Origin: Archangium gephyra
GTDB lineage: Bacteria; Myxococcota; Myxococcia; Myxococcales; Myxococcaceae
Length of the DNA stretch: 64,000 nucleotides
Direction: 5' to 3'
Assembly (NCBI RefSeq): GCF_001027285.1
Contig: NZ_CP011509.1
Coordinates: forward strand, 7,030,501-7,094,500
The notes beneath the pieces are model-generated. The model did no database searches. It was not told the origin of the DNA and worked only from the letters and a program-made list of their open reading frames with translations. The position numbers and the translations under genes are program-made. Below, in pieces: positions 45,669-54,689 of the stretch (position 1 is its first letter; the number at the start of each line of letters is the position of its first letter).

Positions 45669-46352
45669 ATGACGCTGCGCCCCCTGAAGACCCTCTCTCT
45701 CCTGGCCTCCACCTGCCTGCTGCTCGCCGGCTGCAAGGAGGAGCCTGCCTCGAACCGCCGCATCCTCGCCAAGAACGTCGTTCTCGACGCCCAGGCCTCC
45801 CAGAAGACCGGCGTCAGCGCGGCCCAGGCCGCACAGGACAGCAACGTCGACCCCGACCTCCGGGTGCTGGCCTCGAACGTCCAGCTCGACAACGCGAACA
45901 ACGCCCTCGAATCGTCCAACCTCCAGGCCGCGCTGGACGACGAGCTGGCCGTCGGTCTCGCCACGCTCCTGCCAGGAACCACCTGGAGCATCACCAACCG
46001 CGCTGGCGACCCCGAGTACAATGGCTCGACAGGGGAGCTCACCTTCAACAAGGATGGAACGGCCACCCTGGTCTCCGGCAAGTTCGCCGTCATTGGCATG
46101 GGGCACCCGGGTAGCTCCAGTGATGGTGGCACCATCAGCCCCAACTGCACCCCCACCAAGATGACCTACGAGGTGATTGGCGACACCACCATCTACCTGA
46201 ACGTCACCGTCACTGCCTCCGGCACGGAATCGAGCTCTTCTGCCGTTCCCGTCGTCGCAGCCCGCAAGCGGGATGAGCTGCTCCTGGTCGGCTCCAGTGG
46301 CTGCGGCCTGACGGGCGAGGATCGCATCAGCGTGTTGACCCGCAAGCCGTAA
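45669..46352 (+). CDS. Lipoprotein of unknown function
   Basis: The product is 227 residues from the ATG at 45669 (MTLRPLKTLS). Lipobox LLAGC puts the lipidated Cys at 22. Residues 25-100 are hydrophilic and Asn/Ala/Asp-rich with an internal repeat (ILAKNVVLDAQASQ and VLASNVQLDNANNA). Residues ~105-227 are a beta domain (TWSITNRAGDPEYNGSTGEL, GTATLVSGKFAVIGMG, MTYEVIGDTTIYLNVTV) with two cysteines. It is reminiscent of lipocalin-like or META-type small domains; that is only an impression. Divergent from xerD. Confidence 0.72.
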   Translation: MTLRPLKTLSLLASTCLLLAGCKEEPASNRRILAKNVVLDAQASQKTGVSAAQAAQDSNVDPDLRVLASNVQLDNANNALESSNLQAALDDELAVGLATLLPGTTWSITNRAGDPEYNGSTGELTFNKDGTATLVSGKFAVIGMGHPGSSSDGGTISPNCTPTKMTYEVIGDTTIYLNVTVTASGTESSSSAVPVVAARKRDELLLVGSSGCGLTGEDRISVLTRKP

Positions 46353-46483
46353 GTCCGGGGAGCTACATGGGAGTGGGGGTTCGACTCGAGGCGGCGGGTG
46401 CAGTCGCTCCAGGCCCTGTCGGTCGTTGGCGTGCAGAGCATGGGAGGACGCGAGTGCGTTTCCCATGGCAGCATGGAGCACGC

Positions 46484-47872
46484 ATGAGCACGCTGCCCCC
46501 TGACTCCCCCACTCCGCCGTCCGAATCCCACGGGGAGCAGGTCCCCCGGCGGGTCTCCGCGGAAACCGCGCTCCAGTTCCTCGTGGCCAGCAAGGCCTCC
46601 AGCGAAGGAGCCACGGACCTCGTGTCGCTCGCGCGGCTGGTGGCCGAGACCTTCAACGTCACGAGCGCCGTGCTGGTGCGGCGCCAGGGGCGGCTCCCGC
46701 TCGCCGCGTGGAGCCGGGGACAGCCCCACCTGCCGCCCGCCCCCGTGCCCCACGGCACGCTGCTCGATCTGGTGTTCGACCGGGGCCTGTACCACCTCCC
46801 CAGGGACGCGGACACCAAGGCCGAGGACGTCTGGCCGCGGCTGCTCGGGCGGTGCGGCTTCCTGGGGATGGCGCTGAAGAGCGCGGCAGGCGAGGTGCTC
46901 GGCGCGATCGTGCTCTACGATGACGGGCCGCTCGAGGTGGGCCCGTCGGACCTGGCGCTCCTGGACGTCTTCACGCTGCGCGCGGTCGCGGCGCTCGAGC
47001 GGTCGGAGCCCGTACGTTCGCTGACGCGCGATTTCCTGCTCAACCTCCTCGACAACCTTCAGGTTCCCATCCTCATCAAGGATGGCCAGCACCGCTATGT
47101 CAGCATGAATGACGCGTTCTGCCGCTTCATGGACCGCGACAGGGAGACGCTGCTGCACAAGTCCGACGCCGACTTCATGTCCCCCCAGGATGCCCGCATC
47201 TTCCAGGGGTACGACGAGCAGGTCTTCAGCTCTGGCAAGCCCCACGAGTACGAGGCGGCCTTCACGGACCGCGTCACCGGGGAGCTGCGCAAGCTCTTCA
47301 CCCTGAGGGCTGGCTTCCTGGACGCGCAGGGTCGTCACCTCCTGGTGTGTGTCATCCGCGACCTCACCGCCTATACGCACGAGTGGGCGCGGATGGCCGA
47401 GCGCCGGGCCCTGGAGGCGCAGGCCAGGAGGGACGAGGCCGCCAGGAGGAACTGGCCCAGCCCCTTCAGCGAGGAGAAGCCCTTCACGAGCGCGCAGGGC
47501 CATCCCCAGCTGATGCGCGTCCTCCGCGACAGCCCCGAGTACAAGCTCGAGCTGGCACGGATGGCCGAGAGAGTGGAGACGCTGAGACGCCTGATCGCGG
47601 GGATATACAACGAAGTCCGCTCCCCCCTGAGCGTCCTACTGAGCAGCCTGCCCTTCTTGCGCGAAAACCTCGAGCGGCCGGACGCGATGACGGTGGGCCT
47701 GACCGAGCTGCGCGAGCTGGTGGGCGATTCGCTCGAGTGTGTGAAGCGCATCGAGATCCTCATGAACGGCCTCGGACGCTTCGCGCGGGAGCATCCGGAC
47801 GAGACGCACGCGAGCAAGGACCTGAATGCCTTCTTCAGCCTCCTCGAGCAGGAGATGAGGGGCGAGAAGTGA
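46484..47872 (+). CDS. GAF-PAS protein with a non-phosphorylatable histidine-kinase box
   Basis: The product is 462 residues from the ATG at 46484 (MSTLPPDSPT). GAF-like domain ~25-175 (ATDLVSLARLVAETFNVTSA, GAIVLYDDGPLEVGPSDLAL). PAS domain ~185-310 (NLLDNLQVPILIKDGQHRYV, FCRFMDRDRETLLHKSDADF). After a linker, residues ~385-450 have the shape of a HisKA dimerisation helix pair (IAGIYNEVRSPLSVLLSSLP), but the phospho-acceptor His is Asn, and no HATPase domain follows; the protein ends in a Lys after MRGEK. It is thus not a kinase. It may dimerise with or inhibit a real kinase, or serve as a phosphate-independent sensor. Immediately downstream is a stretch of gene remnants, so the 3' end could also be truncated. 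Confidence 0.82.
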   Translation: MSTLPPDSPTPPSESHGEQVPRRVSAETALQFLVASKASSEGATDLVSLARLVAETFNVTSAVLVRRQGRLPLAAWSRGQPHLPPAPVPHGTLLDLVFDRGLYHLPRDADTKAEDVWPRLLGRCGFLGMALKSAAGEVLGAIVLYDDGPLEVGPSDLALLDVFTLRAVAALERSEPVRSLTRDFLLNLLDNLQVPILIKDGQHRYVSMNDAFCRFMDRDRETLLHKSDADFMSPQDARIFQGYDEQVFSSGKPHEYEAAFTDRVTGELRKLFTLRAGFLDAQGRHLLVCVIRDLTAYTHEWARMAERRALEAQARRDEAARRNWPSPFSEEKPFTSAQGHPQLMRVLRDSPEYKLELARMAERVETLRRLIAGIYNEVRSPLSVLLSSLPFLRENLERPDAMTVGLTELRELVGDSLECVKRIEILMNGLGRFAREHPDETHASKDLNAFFSLLEQEMRGEK

Positions 47873-47882
47873 GCCGTGGGGC

Positions 47883-48090
47883 CTAACGCTCCAGGTGCTT
47901 CGGGTCCAACGTGTGTCGCGCACGGCATCGCCGAGCAGGTGGAAGCCGAGCACGGTGAGCGCCAGCGCGAGGCCGGGGAAGAGGGCGACGTGGGGCGCGA
48001 CGAGGAGGTACGGGGTGCCCTGGTCCACCAGCGCCCCCACGAGGGCGTGCCCGGCGGCGAGCCCAGTTCCCCCAAGCAGGTGAGAAGGCG
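47883..48090 (-). pseudogene. Remnant of a peptide ABC-transporter permease (DppC/OppC type)
   Basis: Reading across three minus-strand frames reconstructs the typical end of DppC: LGELGSPPGTPSWG, then QGTPYLLVAPHVALFPGLAL and TVLGFHLLGDAVRD, then LDPKHLER before the stop. Frame changes fall near 48040 and near 47905. The rest of the gene is missing. It abuts the transposase remnant at 48088, so insertion followed by decay is likely. Confidence 0.8.
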
Positions 48091-48344
48091 AGCGTGGCGC
48101 TTGAGGCAGCGACCAGGAAGGAACCGAGGAGGGAGAGGACGCCGCGAGTGGACCAGGCAGAGCTGCTGCGCAGGACATTCGCGCTGGAAGTGTTCGCCTG
48201 CATGAACTGTGGAGGCAGGCGGCGGGTGTTGGCGGGCCGTGAAGGGAGCAGCAGGGGTGCGCGATTGTGGAGCACCTGGGGTTGCCCACGAAGAGTGCGA
48301 GCCTGGCCCCGGCGCGAGCGCCCCCTCAGGCCGCGTGGTGTTGA
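48088..48344 (+). pseudogene. C-terminal remnant of an IS91-type transposase, frameshifted
   Basis: The plus strand gives VALEAATRKEPRRERTPRVD and then QAELLRRTFALEVFACMNCG, followed by GRRRVLA; after a frameshift, AIVEHLGLPTKSASLAPARA and PPQAAWC before a stop at 48342. This is the familiar C-terminus of IS91-family (Y2 HUH) transposases, including the CxxCGG zinc motif. The catalytic N-terminal part is absent, so the element is dead. Confidence 0.8.
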
Positions 48345-48550
48345 GGCTCAAGACAGCCAAGAGGCCCAGGGCCCCTGCCGCCACCCTCCTGGGAGGACGG
48401 CCTGGGCCGGCGTGTACCCCAAGGGGACTGCGCGGCCTCTCCACCGGCCTGGTGCACCACTCGGCCGGCCCCCTTCCGCGGCCCTCCTCCACCTCTCTGC
48501 TCCAGCCCTCTCCCTCCACACTCCTCCCATCCTTCTTATACGCCCGATAC

Positions 48551-48736
48551 CTCGAGCTCCAGTGTCGTTGCGGAAAGCGCCACGGATGGCTGCGCGACGC
48601 GGCGCCAGACACGGTGAACCGCGCCGTCTGCTATTGCGATGACTGTCAGGCATTCCTGCACCACCTCGGCCGTGCAGAGCTGCTCGATGAGCACGAAGGT
48701 TCGGACAAATGGACAGACCCCGGGGCTGTCTCCTGA
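48551..48736 (+). pseudogene. Remnant of a DUF6151-like (CxC, GFA-like) protein
   Basis: The frame reads LELQCRCGKRHGWLRDAAPD, then TVNRAVCYCDDCQAFLHHLG, then RAELLDEHEGSD and an unrelated tail of ten residues before a stop. The CxCG and CYCDDCQ motifs are typical of this Cys-rich family, which is normally about three times longer. No start codon or upstream region remains. It is the third fragment in a row after 47883. Confidence 0.7.
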
Positions 48737-48869
48737 ATGACAGGTGCACGACCCTCGGGACCCTGCCGCTCGGTACCTAAGGACGATGTTCCCGTTTCTG
48801 ACGCCGCGCGTCGGCTCCCGTGTCAGGTTCAGCTTCTCGTCTGTAACGCTTTTCCCCGGAAATCTTTAT

Positions 48870-48896
48870 GGAAGGAGTGGGCCCCAATGGACACTC
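48870..48896 (+). promoter_or_regulatory. Ribosome-binding-site hairpin before the sigma-factor gene
   Basis: AAGGAG nine bases before the ATG at 48887 is a strong ribosome-binding site. The GGAGTG that includes it can pair with CACTCC just after the start codon (GGAGTG then 12 bases then CACTCC), so a six-base stem would hide both the site and the start. This could give translational control of the sigma factor. Seen by eye only. Confidence 0.45.
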
Positions 48897-49714
48897 CTCC
48901 CATGCTTCTTCACATCTCAGGGGACGGCCTATCCGCTGCCGCGCGGACCCCCTGGATTAGGCTCGGTGGCATGAAAGAGCGATTCCCCGCCCCACTCGGG
49001 CTGGCCCGCGCTGCCCAGCGCGGGTTTGTCACCACCCGATGGAGCCTGGTGCTCGATGCGGGTAAAGACGCGGCTCCCGAGGCGCAGAAGGCCCTCTCGG
49101 AGCTCTTCACCCTCTACCGCTACCCGGTCTACGCCTACATCAAGAGCCTGCGCTACCCGGCGGACGAGGCGGAGGATTTCACCCAAGGCTTCTTCGCACA
49201 GATGTTGGAGAAGAACTCTCTCGGGGTTCTGGAGCGGGGCCGGGGCCGGTTCCGCAACTGGCTGCTGGTCTCCGTCAAGCACTACTTGGCCAACATGCGC
49301 GACCACGAGCGGGCTCGGAAGCGCGGCGGGGACCGGGTTCGGATCGGGCTCGAGGATGCAGAGGTCTCCTCCCTGGAGCTGCCCGAACGGACTCCCGAGC
49401 AGGCCTTCGAGCGGCATTGGGCCGTGCGGCTTCTGGAGAACGCGTTGAACGCGCTCGGCGAGGAGTACGCGCACGCGGGAAAGGGGCTGCTCTTCAGCAA
49501 GCTGAAGCGGACGCTCACCGGCGAAGCGGAGGACTCGCTCGCGAATATCGCCAGGGAGTTGGGGATGAAGACCGGCACCTTGCGGATCCACGCCTTCCGG
49601 CTCCGGCGTCGCTACCAGGAGCTGGTCGAACAGGAGGTTCTCCACACCGTCAAGAACCCAGAGGAAGTCGCCGATGAGCTGCGGTTCCTCAAATCCGTCC
49701 TCAAGAGGGGGTAG
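48887..49714 (+). CDS. ECF-type (kinase-linked) RNA polymerase sigma factor
   Basis: The product is 275 residues if it starts at 48887 (MDTPPMLLHI), which has AAGGAG upstream; an alternative ATG at 48971 (MKERFPAPLG) would give 247 and lies closer to the family's usual N-terminus. The core is sigma region 2 (FVTTRWSLVLDAG, YRYPVYAYIKSLRYPADEAE and DFTQGFFAQMLE, the region 2 DNA-melting helices) and region 4 (LANIARELGMKTGTLRIHAF and RLRRRYQELVEQEV). This TTRWSLV type is frequent next to Ser/Thr kinases in planctomycetes and myxobacteria and has no anti-sigma factor. The kinase gene starts 4 bases after its stop, so the pair is one unit and phosphorylation probably controls the sigma factor. 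Confidence 0.88.
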   Translation: MDTPPMLLHISGDGLSAAARTPWIRLGGMKERFPAPLGLARAAQRGFVTTRWSLVLDAGKDAAPEAQKALSELFTLYRYPVYAYIKSLRYPADEAEDFTQGFFAQMLEKNSLGVLERGRGRFRNWLLVSVKHYLANMRDHERARKRGGDRVRIGLEDAEVSSLELPERTPEQAFERHWAVRLLENALNALGEEYAHAGKGLLFSKLKRTLTGEAEDSLANIARELGMKTGTLRIHAFRLRRRYQELVEQEVLHTVKNPEEVADELRFLKSVLKRG

Positions 49715-49718
49715 TCGG

Positions 49719-51827
49719 ATGGGTGCCACGACCCCAGGAGGGATTCCGGAGATTCCCCCCAAGCTGTGTCCCCACTGCGGGACCGTGCTGTCCTCGGTGT
49801 TGGAGGGGATGTGCCCCGGGTGCCTGCTCGACACCGTGATGGGGCCGCCCCCGTCCTTCCCGGAGGACCATTTTGGAGATTACGCGCTGGTCCGGGAGCT
49901 CGCCCAGGGAGGGATGGGCGTGGTCTATTTGGCGCGGCAGAGCTCGCTCGAGCGGCTGGTGGCGTTGAAGATGCTCACGGGCGGCGCGCTGGCCAGCGAC
50001 GCCGAGATGCGCCGCGTCCATGACGAGGCCAAGATCGCCGCGAGCCTCGAGCACCCCAATATCGTCCCCATCCACGAGGTGGGGGTCCACGAGGAGATCG
50101 CCTACTTCACGATGCCCCTGATGGAAGGCGGCAGCCTCGCACAGCAGATGCATCGCTTCCACGGACGATTCCGCGAGGCGGCGCGACTGCTGGAGACGAT
50201 CTCCCGAGCCGTCCACCATGGGCACCAGCGAGGCATCCTGCACCGGGACCTGAAGCCGGCCAACGTGCTGCTCGACGCGGCGGGCGTGCCGTACGTGGCG
50301 GACTTCGGACTGGCCAGGGCGCTGGACGCGGAAGCCCGGGTGACGCAGACCTGCCTGGTGGAGGGCACGCTCAGCTACATGCCGTTGGAGCAGGCCCAAC
50401 CCGGGGACGTGCCGCTCACCGTGGCCGTCGACGTCTACAGCCTGGGAGTGATCCTCTATGAGCTCCTGACGGGCCGGCTTCCCTTCGAGGCGGAGAGCGT
50501 CGACGCCCTGCTCGCACGCATGCGAGAGGGCAGGCCCCTCGCGCCGCGGGCGCTCCATCCGCGAATCCCCCGGAGCCTGGAGGCCATCTGCCTCAAGTGT
50601 CTGGAGCGGGAGCCGGCCCGGCGCTACGGCTCCGCGGCGGAGCTGGCGGACGAGCTGAAGCGCTTTCTCGAAGACAGGCCCGTCCTGGCAATGCCTGTCG
50701 GCCCGCCCGAGCGGGCCTGGATGTGGTGCCTGAGACAGCCGTTGGGGGCGGGGTTGCTGGCCACGCTGCTCTGGGCTCTCGCGGTGGCGACGGTGGGCAC
50801 CTTCCGGTTGGTGCGCGCGCAGGAGGAGCTGCTGCGCAAGAGTGTGCTGCTGACCAACGTCGTCGCCGCGCGAGCGAGCGCGCTGGAAACGTTCCTGAAT
50901 CTGGAGAAGCCGCGTAACCGCGTGGAGTCCATGGCCAAGGACCAGAAGCTCGTGGAGGCGCTCGAGGTGCGTCACGAGGAAGACTTGGATGACTTCTGCC
51001 AGGCGCGCTACGAGGAAGCGAGTCGCTCGCTGGCGGCCTTGGGCCGCGATGCACGCTTCGAACGAGTCTGGGTCGAGGACGCGAGTGGGAAAACGCTGGC
51101 GCGCTGGCCCGCGCCGACGGCTCCGGACCAGGAGTTCCGGCATAAGAACTACGGTTGGCGGGATTACTGGCAGGGAGCCCAGCGCCACGCTCACGCAAGG
51201 AGTGGCAAGGCGTATATCTCGCGAGCCTATGTGTCGGAGTCTCACCACCGGCTCATGTTCGCGATCTCCGCTCCCGTGTACAACGGGAAGGGGGAGTGGA
51301 TCGGGGTCCTGTCAGCGACGGTCGCATCCAACTCCATGCTGGGCCTGCTGCCGCCCAATGCACCGGGCGTTTCGCAGTACACCGTCACGCTTGTGTCGCT
51401 CTTGGATAGGAATCGGGATGAGGAGCTGCCCCCCGCCCATCAATACGTCGTCATGAGCCACGACCCGCCAGGGCCGGGGGACCTGCGCTTCCTCGAAGGG
51501 AATCTCGGGAAGCAAATCCAGCAGGCCTTGTCGGAGTCCCCACCGCCCAAGCCGGGTCAGCCCCCGTTCTTTGAAGGCAGGAAGTTCGAGGACTATCGAG
51601 ATCCCGTCTCCCATGAGACCGAGTTGGCGGCGTTCGCGCCCGTGGGAGACACCCGTTTCGTGGTCATCGTGCAGACGCGAGAGCAAGAGGCGCTGGCGGC
51701 CATCACGCTCCTGGCGGACCACCTCACCTGGGGGTGGATCCTGCCATTCGCCCTGGGGACTGGGCTGGTGTGGCTTGTCTTCTGGGGAGTCCGCTCCCGG
51801 TCCTTGGAGCAGCGGACCTCCCTGTAA
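49719..51827 (+). CDS. Transmembrane Ser/Thr protein kinase with zinc ribbon and extracytoplasmic Cache-like sensor
   Basis: The product is 702 residues starting MGATTPGGIP. A zinc ribbon at ~17-37 (CPHCG and CPGC) leads into a Hanks-type kinase at ~50-320: glycine loop AQGGMGVVY, VALK lysine, HRDLKPANV, DFGLARA, and a TYMPLEQ-like GTLSYMPLEQAQ activation end, all active-looking. A transmembrane helix (~350-370, GLLATLLWALAVATVGTF) precedes a ~270-residue periplasmic domain with a double-Cache-like layout (ALGRDARFERVWVEDASGKT, DYWQGAQRHAHARSGKAYIS, LMFAISAPVYNGKGEWIGVL). A second membrane helix (WILPFALGTGLVWLVFWG) and a short basic tail end the protein. It probably relays a small-molecule or stress signal to the sigma factor next door. 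Confidence 0.92.
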   Translation: MGATTPGGIPEIPPKLCPHCGTVLSSVLEGMCPGCLLDTVMGPPPSFPEDHFGDYALVRELAQGGMGVVYLARQSSLERLVALKMLTGGALASDAEMRRVHDEAKIAASLEHPNIVPIHEVGVHEEIAYFTMPLMEGGSLAQQMHRFHGRFREAARLLETISRAVHHGHQRGILHRDLKPANVLLDAAGVPYVADFGLARALDAEARVTQTCLVEGTLSYMPLEQAQPGDVPLTVAVDVYSLGVILYELLTGRLPFEAESVDALLARMREGRPLAPRALHPRIPRSLEAICLKCLEREPARRYGSAAELADELKRFLEDRPVLAMPVGPPERAWMWCLRQPLGAGLLATLLWALAVATVGTFRLVRAQEELLRKSVLLTNVVAARASALETFLNLEKPRNRVESMAKDQKLVEALEVRHEEDLDDFCQARYEEASRSLAALGRDARFERVWVEDASGKTLARWPAPTAPDQEFRHKNYGWRDYWQGAQRHAHARSGKAYISRAYVSESHHRLMFAISAPVYNGKGEWIGVLSATVASNSMLGLLPPNAPGVSQYTVTLVSLLDRNRDEELPPAHQYVVMSHDPPGPGDLRFLEGNLGKQIQQALSESPPPKPGQPPFFEGRKFEDYRDPVSHETELAAFAPVGDTRFVVIVQTREQEALAAITLLADHLTWGWILPFALGTGLVWLVFWGVRSRSLEQRTSL

Positions 51828-51896
51828 CGCTGGGCCACCTTTTTCTTCACATGGCAGGGAGCACGCCCATCCCCCCAAGCGGAGGAGCACTCCCTC

Positions 51897-52676
51897 GTGA
51901 AACCGATACTGGCCGCACGCCTCGTCCTCGCAGCCCTGCTCGCCTTCTGTGCCACAGGCTGCACATCCACCCTACGGTCGTTGGCGGGACACATGGACTC
52001 CGAGCGAGCCGCCAGGTACGCGTCCCTGTCACCGGAAGAGTTCGTGAAGACCCGCTTCTACACGGAGGAGATCGGCGTCCTCGACCACATCTCTGACGGC
52101 TTGACGAAAGTCAATTCAATGCTTGGCGTGAAGAACAACTCCTCGGATGAGCGCCCCGTCCGGCCCGCCATCTCCGAGGATGGGCGGACGGTCATCTCCA
52201 GGGCCTACTACAATGACGTCAACTACCACCAATTGACGCAGCCTCGACAGAACCTCCAGATGTATTGCGAGGCGGCGCGCCGTGGCCAATGGAATGGGGT
52301 GCGGAGATATACCGATGACCCGATCGCGGCGGCGCAGTCTGATCTCTTCGCCGTCTATACCGAGACGGAGCTCCAGGTGTTCGACAACCTGCAGAGGCAG
52401 AACGGGGACTCTGGATATGCGCCAGCCGAGGCCGAGCTCGCCGCGACCGCGGCCGCCATCGCCACAAGACGTGCGGCCACGCGGAACGAGCTGATTGCAT
52501 CCGCATACGCGGGGAGCGGCTTCCGGAAGGCCATCGATGAGGGCGCGTTTGGAGTGTTCCGGTGTGATGAGGCCACGAGCTCCTGGTCTGTCTCGGTCCT
52601 GCCGCTCAAGTTCTACCCGTCGCTCGACGTCCCCTCCATCCTGGTTGGCATCAGGCAATTCAGGGCGGAGGAATGA
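51897..52676 (+). CDS. Lipoprotein of unknown function
   Basis: The product is 259 residues from a GTG at 51897. Signal LAALLAFCATGC gives a lipidated Cys at ~22. The mature protein is largely helical and polar (YNDVNYHQLTQPRQNLQMYC; AEAELAATAAAIATRRAATR). The final part (FGVFRCDEATSSWSVSVLPL) is beta and carries the last cysteine. The family is not recognised. It lies 69 bases downstream of the kinase gene and is immediately followed by the kelch lipoprotein gene, whose ATG abuts its stop, so the two are likely co-translated. Confidence 0.75.
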   Translation: MKPILAARLVLAALLAFCATGCTSTLRSLAGHMDSERAARYASLSPEEFVKTRFYTEEIGVLDHISDGLTKVNSMLGVKNNSSDERPVRPAISEDGRTVISRAYYNDVNYHQLTQPRQNLQMYCEAARRGQWNGVRRYTDDPIAAAQSDLFAVYTETELQVFDNLQRQNGDSGYAPAEAELAATAAAIATRRAATRNELIASAYAGSGFRKAIDEGAFGVFRCDEATSSWSVSVLPLKFYPSLDVPSILVGIRQFRAEE

Positions 52677-54353
52677 ATGCACATGACCAGGCTGAGTTCT
52701 GTCGCGTTTCCATTGCTGCTGATGCTGCTCATGGGATGCGGTCACTCCGCTCCCCCTACGTCGGCGTCCGCTGTGGGCTCCGTACAGATGGCTGTCTCGA
52801 CGCGCCAGGCGCTGGACGCCAGTGACGTCGCTCGTGTCACCGTTGTCACTTCCGCGGCGGACATTCCCACCGTCACCACGGAGCTGGTTCAAACGGAGGG
52901 GGTGTGGGGCGGCGTCATTGGCAACATCCCCGCTGGGGAGCACCGCCACTTCCTCGCTCGAGCCTTCGACGCCTCGGGCACCCTGCGCTACGAGGGGCGG
53001 GTGGAGGACGTCACCATCTCCGCGGGGGTCGTGACGCTCGTCACCCTGACGCTCGAGTCCACCACCCCCTCGACGCCCTATACGAACGAGGCGCCGATCA
53101 TCGACTCTGTGGTGGCCACCCCCACCACCGTGGCACCAGGAGCCCGTGTCGCGCTGACGGCGAGTGCTCATGACCCCAACGTCGAAGACTCACTCTCCTT
53201 TGCCTGGACGGCTCCCGTGGGCACCTTCGATGCCCCGGTGCTGGCGAGCACGCGCTGGACGGCCCCCGCCAGCACTGGCCCGGTGACGCTGGTCCTGACG
53301 GTAGTGGATGGACATGGGGCGGCTTCCTCGGTGAGCCTCAAAGTGATGGTCGCCGTGGGGACGGGCGGCACCAGCTCGGGTTGGTCCTCTATGGGCCCCA
53401 TGGCTACGAGCCGCTCCCTTCACACAGCGACGCTGCTGAGCACTGGCAAGGTCCTTGTCGCCGGGGGAAGCGGTGCCGCCACCGCCGGCGCCACGGCGGA
53501 GGTGTATGACCCGGCGTCGGGCACCTGGAGCTCGACGGGATCCATGGTCTGGGGCCGCTACATGCACACGGCCACGCTGCTGAGCAGCGGAAAGGTCCTT
53601 GTCGTCGGCGACAATGGCGCCGCCGCCGCCGCGGCGGAGGTGTATGACCCGGCGTCGGGCACCTGGAGCTCGACGGGATCCATGGTCTGGGGCCGCACCA
53701 ATCACACGGCAACGCTGCTGCGCAGCGGGAAGGTTCTCGTCGCCGGAGGCTCCAATCCCTATCCCATGGCCGCAGCGGAGATATACGATCCACCTACGGG
53801 AACATGGAATGTGACTGGGTCCATGGCCATTGGCCGTAACGGTCCCACGGCAACGCTGCTACCCAACGGCACTGTACTGGTCGTAGGGGGCTTCGCCGGC
53901 TATTCCATCGACACGGCGGAGGTATATGACCCAGCTTCGGGCAAGTGGAGCCCCACCGGCTCCCTCGCCGTAGGTCGCTACCATCACACGGCGACGCTAC
54001 TGCCTGACGGCAAGGTGCTTGTTGCCGGTGGCTGGAACGGCGGATACCTGGCCACGGCGGAAGTGTATGACCCGGCCACGGGTGCATGGAGCGCGACCGG
54101 CTCGTTGGTTACGGGCCGTATTCTGCACACGGCGACGCTACTGCCTGGCGGCAAGGTGCTTATTGCCGGGGGCTCGAACGGCGGAGACCTGGACACGGCG
54201 GAAGTGTACGACCCGGCCACGGGCACATGGCGCGCAACCGGCCCCATGACGACGGCAAGGATCGACCACACGGCGACGCCGCTGCCTGATGGCAAGACGC
54301 TTGTCGCAGGAGGCCGGACAGGCGGAAAGCAGGCCGAGATCTATACGCCGTAG
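52677..54353 (+). CDS. Lipoprotein with Ig-like domain and seven-blade kelch propeller
   Basis: The product is 558 residues. Its ATG abuts the stop of the preceding gene; a second Met two codons on is equally possible. Lipobox LLMGC, lipidated Cys ~22. Residues ~30-125 form a first beta domain (VTVVTSAADIPTVTTELVQT). Residues ~130-225 are an Ig-like domain (VVATPTTVAPGARVALTASA). Residues ~235-558 are seven kelch motifs of about 46 residues, each with HTATLL, GKVLVAGG and AEVYDPASGTW, forming one complete propeller. The N-terminal 190 residues are paralogous to those of the RCC1 lipoprotein at 54690, so the two proteins differ mainly in propeller type. Probably surface-exposed; function unknown. 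Confidence 0.88.
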   Translation: MHMTRLSSVAFPLLLMLLMGCGHSAPPTSASAVGSVQMAVSTRQALDASDVARVTVVTSAADIPTVTTELVQTEGVWGGVIGNIPAGEHRHFLARAFDASGTLRYEGRVEDVTISAGVVTLVTLTLESTTPSTPYTNEAPIIDSVVATPTTVAPGARVALTASAHDPNVEDSLSFAWTAPVGTFDAPVLASTRWTAPASTGPVTLVLTVVDGHGAASSVSLKVMVAVGTGGTSSGWSSMGPMATSRSLHTATLLSTGKVLVAGGSGAATAGATAEVYDPASGTWSSTGSMVWGRYMHTATLLSSGKVLVVGDNGAAAAAAEVYDPASGTWSSTGSMVWGRTNHTATLLRSGKVLVAGGSNPYPMAAAEIYDPPTGTWNVTGSMAIGRNGPTATLLPNGTVLVVGGFAGYSIDTAEVYDPASGKWSPTGSLAVGRYHHTATLLPDGKVLVAGGWNGGYLATAEVYDPATGAWSATGSLVTGRILHTATLLPGGKVLIAGGSNGGDLDTAEVYDPATGTWRATGPMTTARIDHTATPLPDGKTLVAGGRTGGKQAEIYTP

Positions 54354-54689
54354 TGTTGCGAACGAACTTCGACGTCTGCTTGCCGGCTCCGTTTTCGTGG
54401 CCCACCGCCGCTCTCGTCATCTGCTCGAGCGGCGGATTCCAGGGCGGGCGACGCGGCGCGCGAACCAGGCGCACGCGAGGACCTCCGACCCTGGTGCGGG
54501 TCAGGGCGCGGGGAAGAGGATGCGCGGGCCGCCCGTCGCGATGACGGCGTCGTGGACGCGTCGCGGGTGACGTGCTGAATGTCCCTCGGGCCCAGTTGCC
54601 GCCTTTTCTGCTGATTTTTTGAGGCCGCTTCTGGCGGCGCTTACGTTGAGAGCCACCGCCCGCTCCCCGGGTTCGCGCAAAGGCTCACA
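54354..54689. other. ~335-bp intergenic region, no gene seen
   Basis: No frame shows coding character. A T-rich patch (CTGATTTTTTGAGG, ~54610) follows modest GC-rich dyads and could mark the end of the kelch transcript; the promoter of the RCC1 lipoprotein gene should lie in the last 100 bases. Confidence 0.5.
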
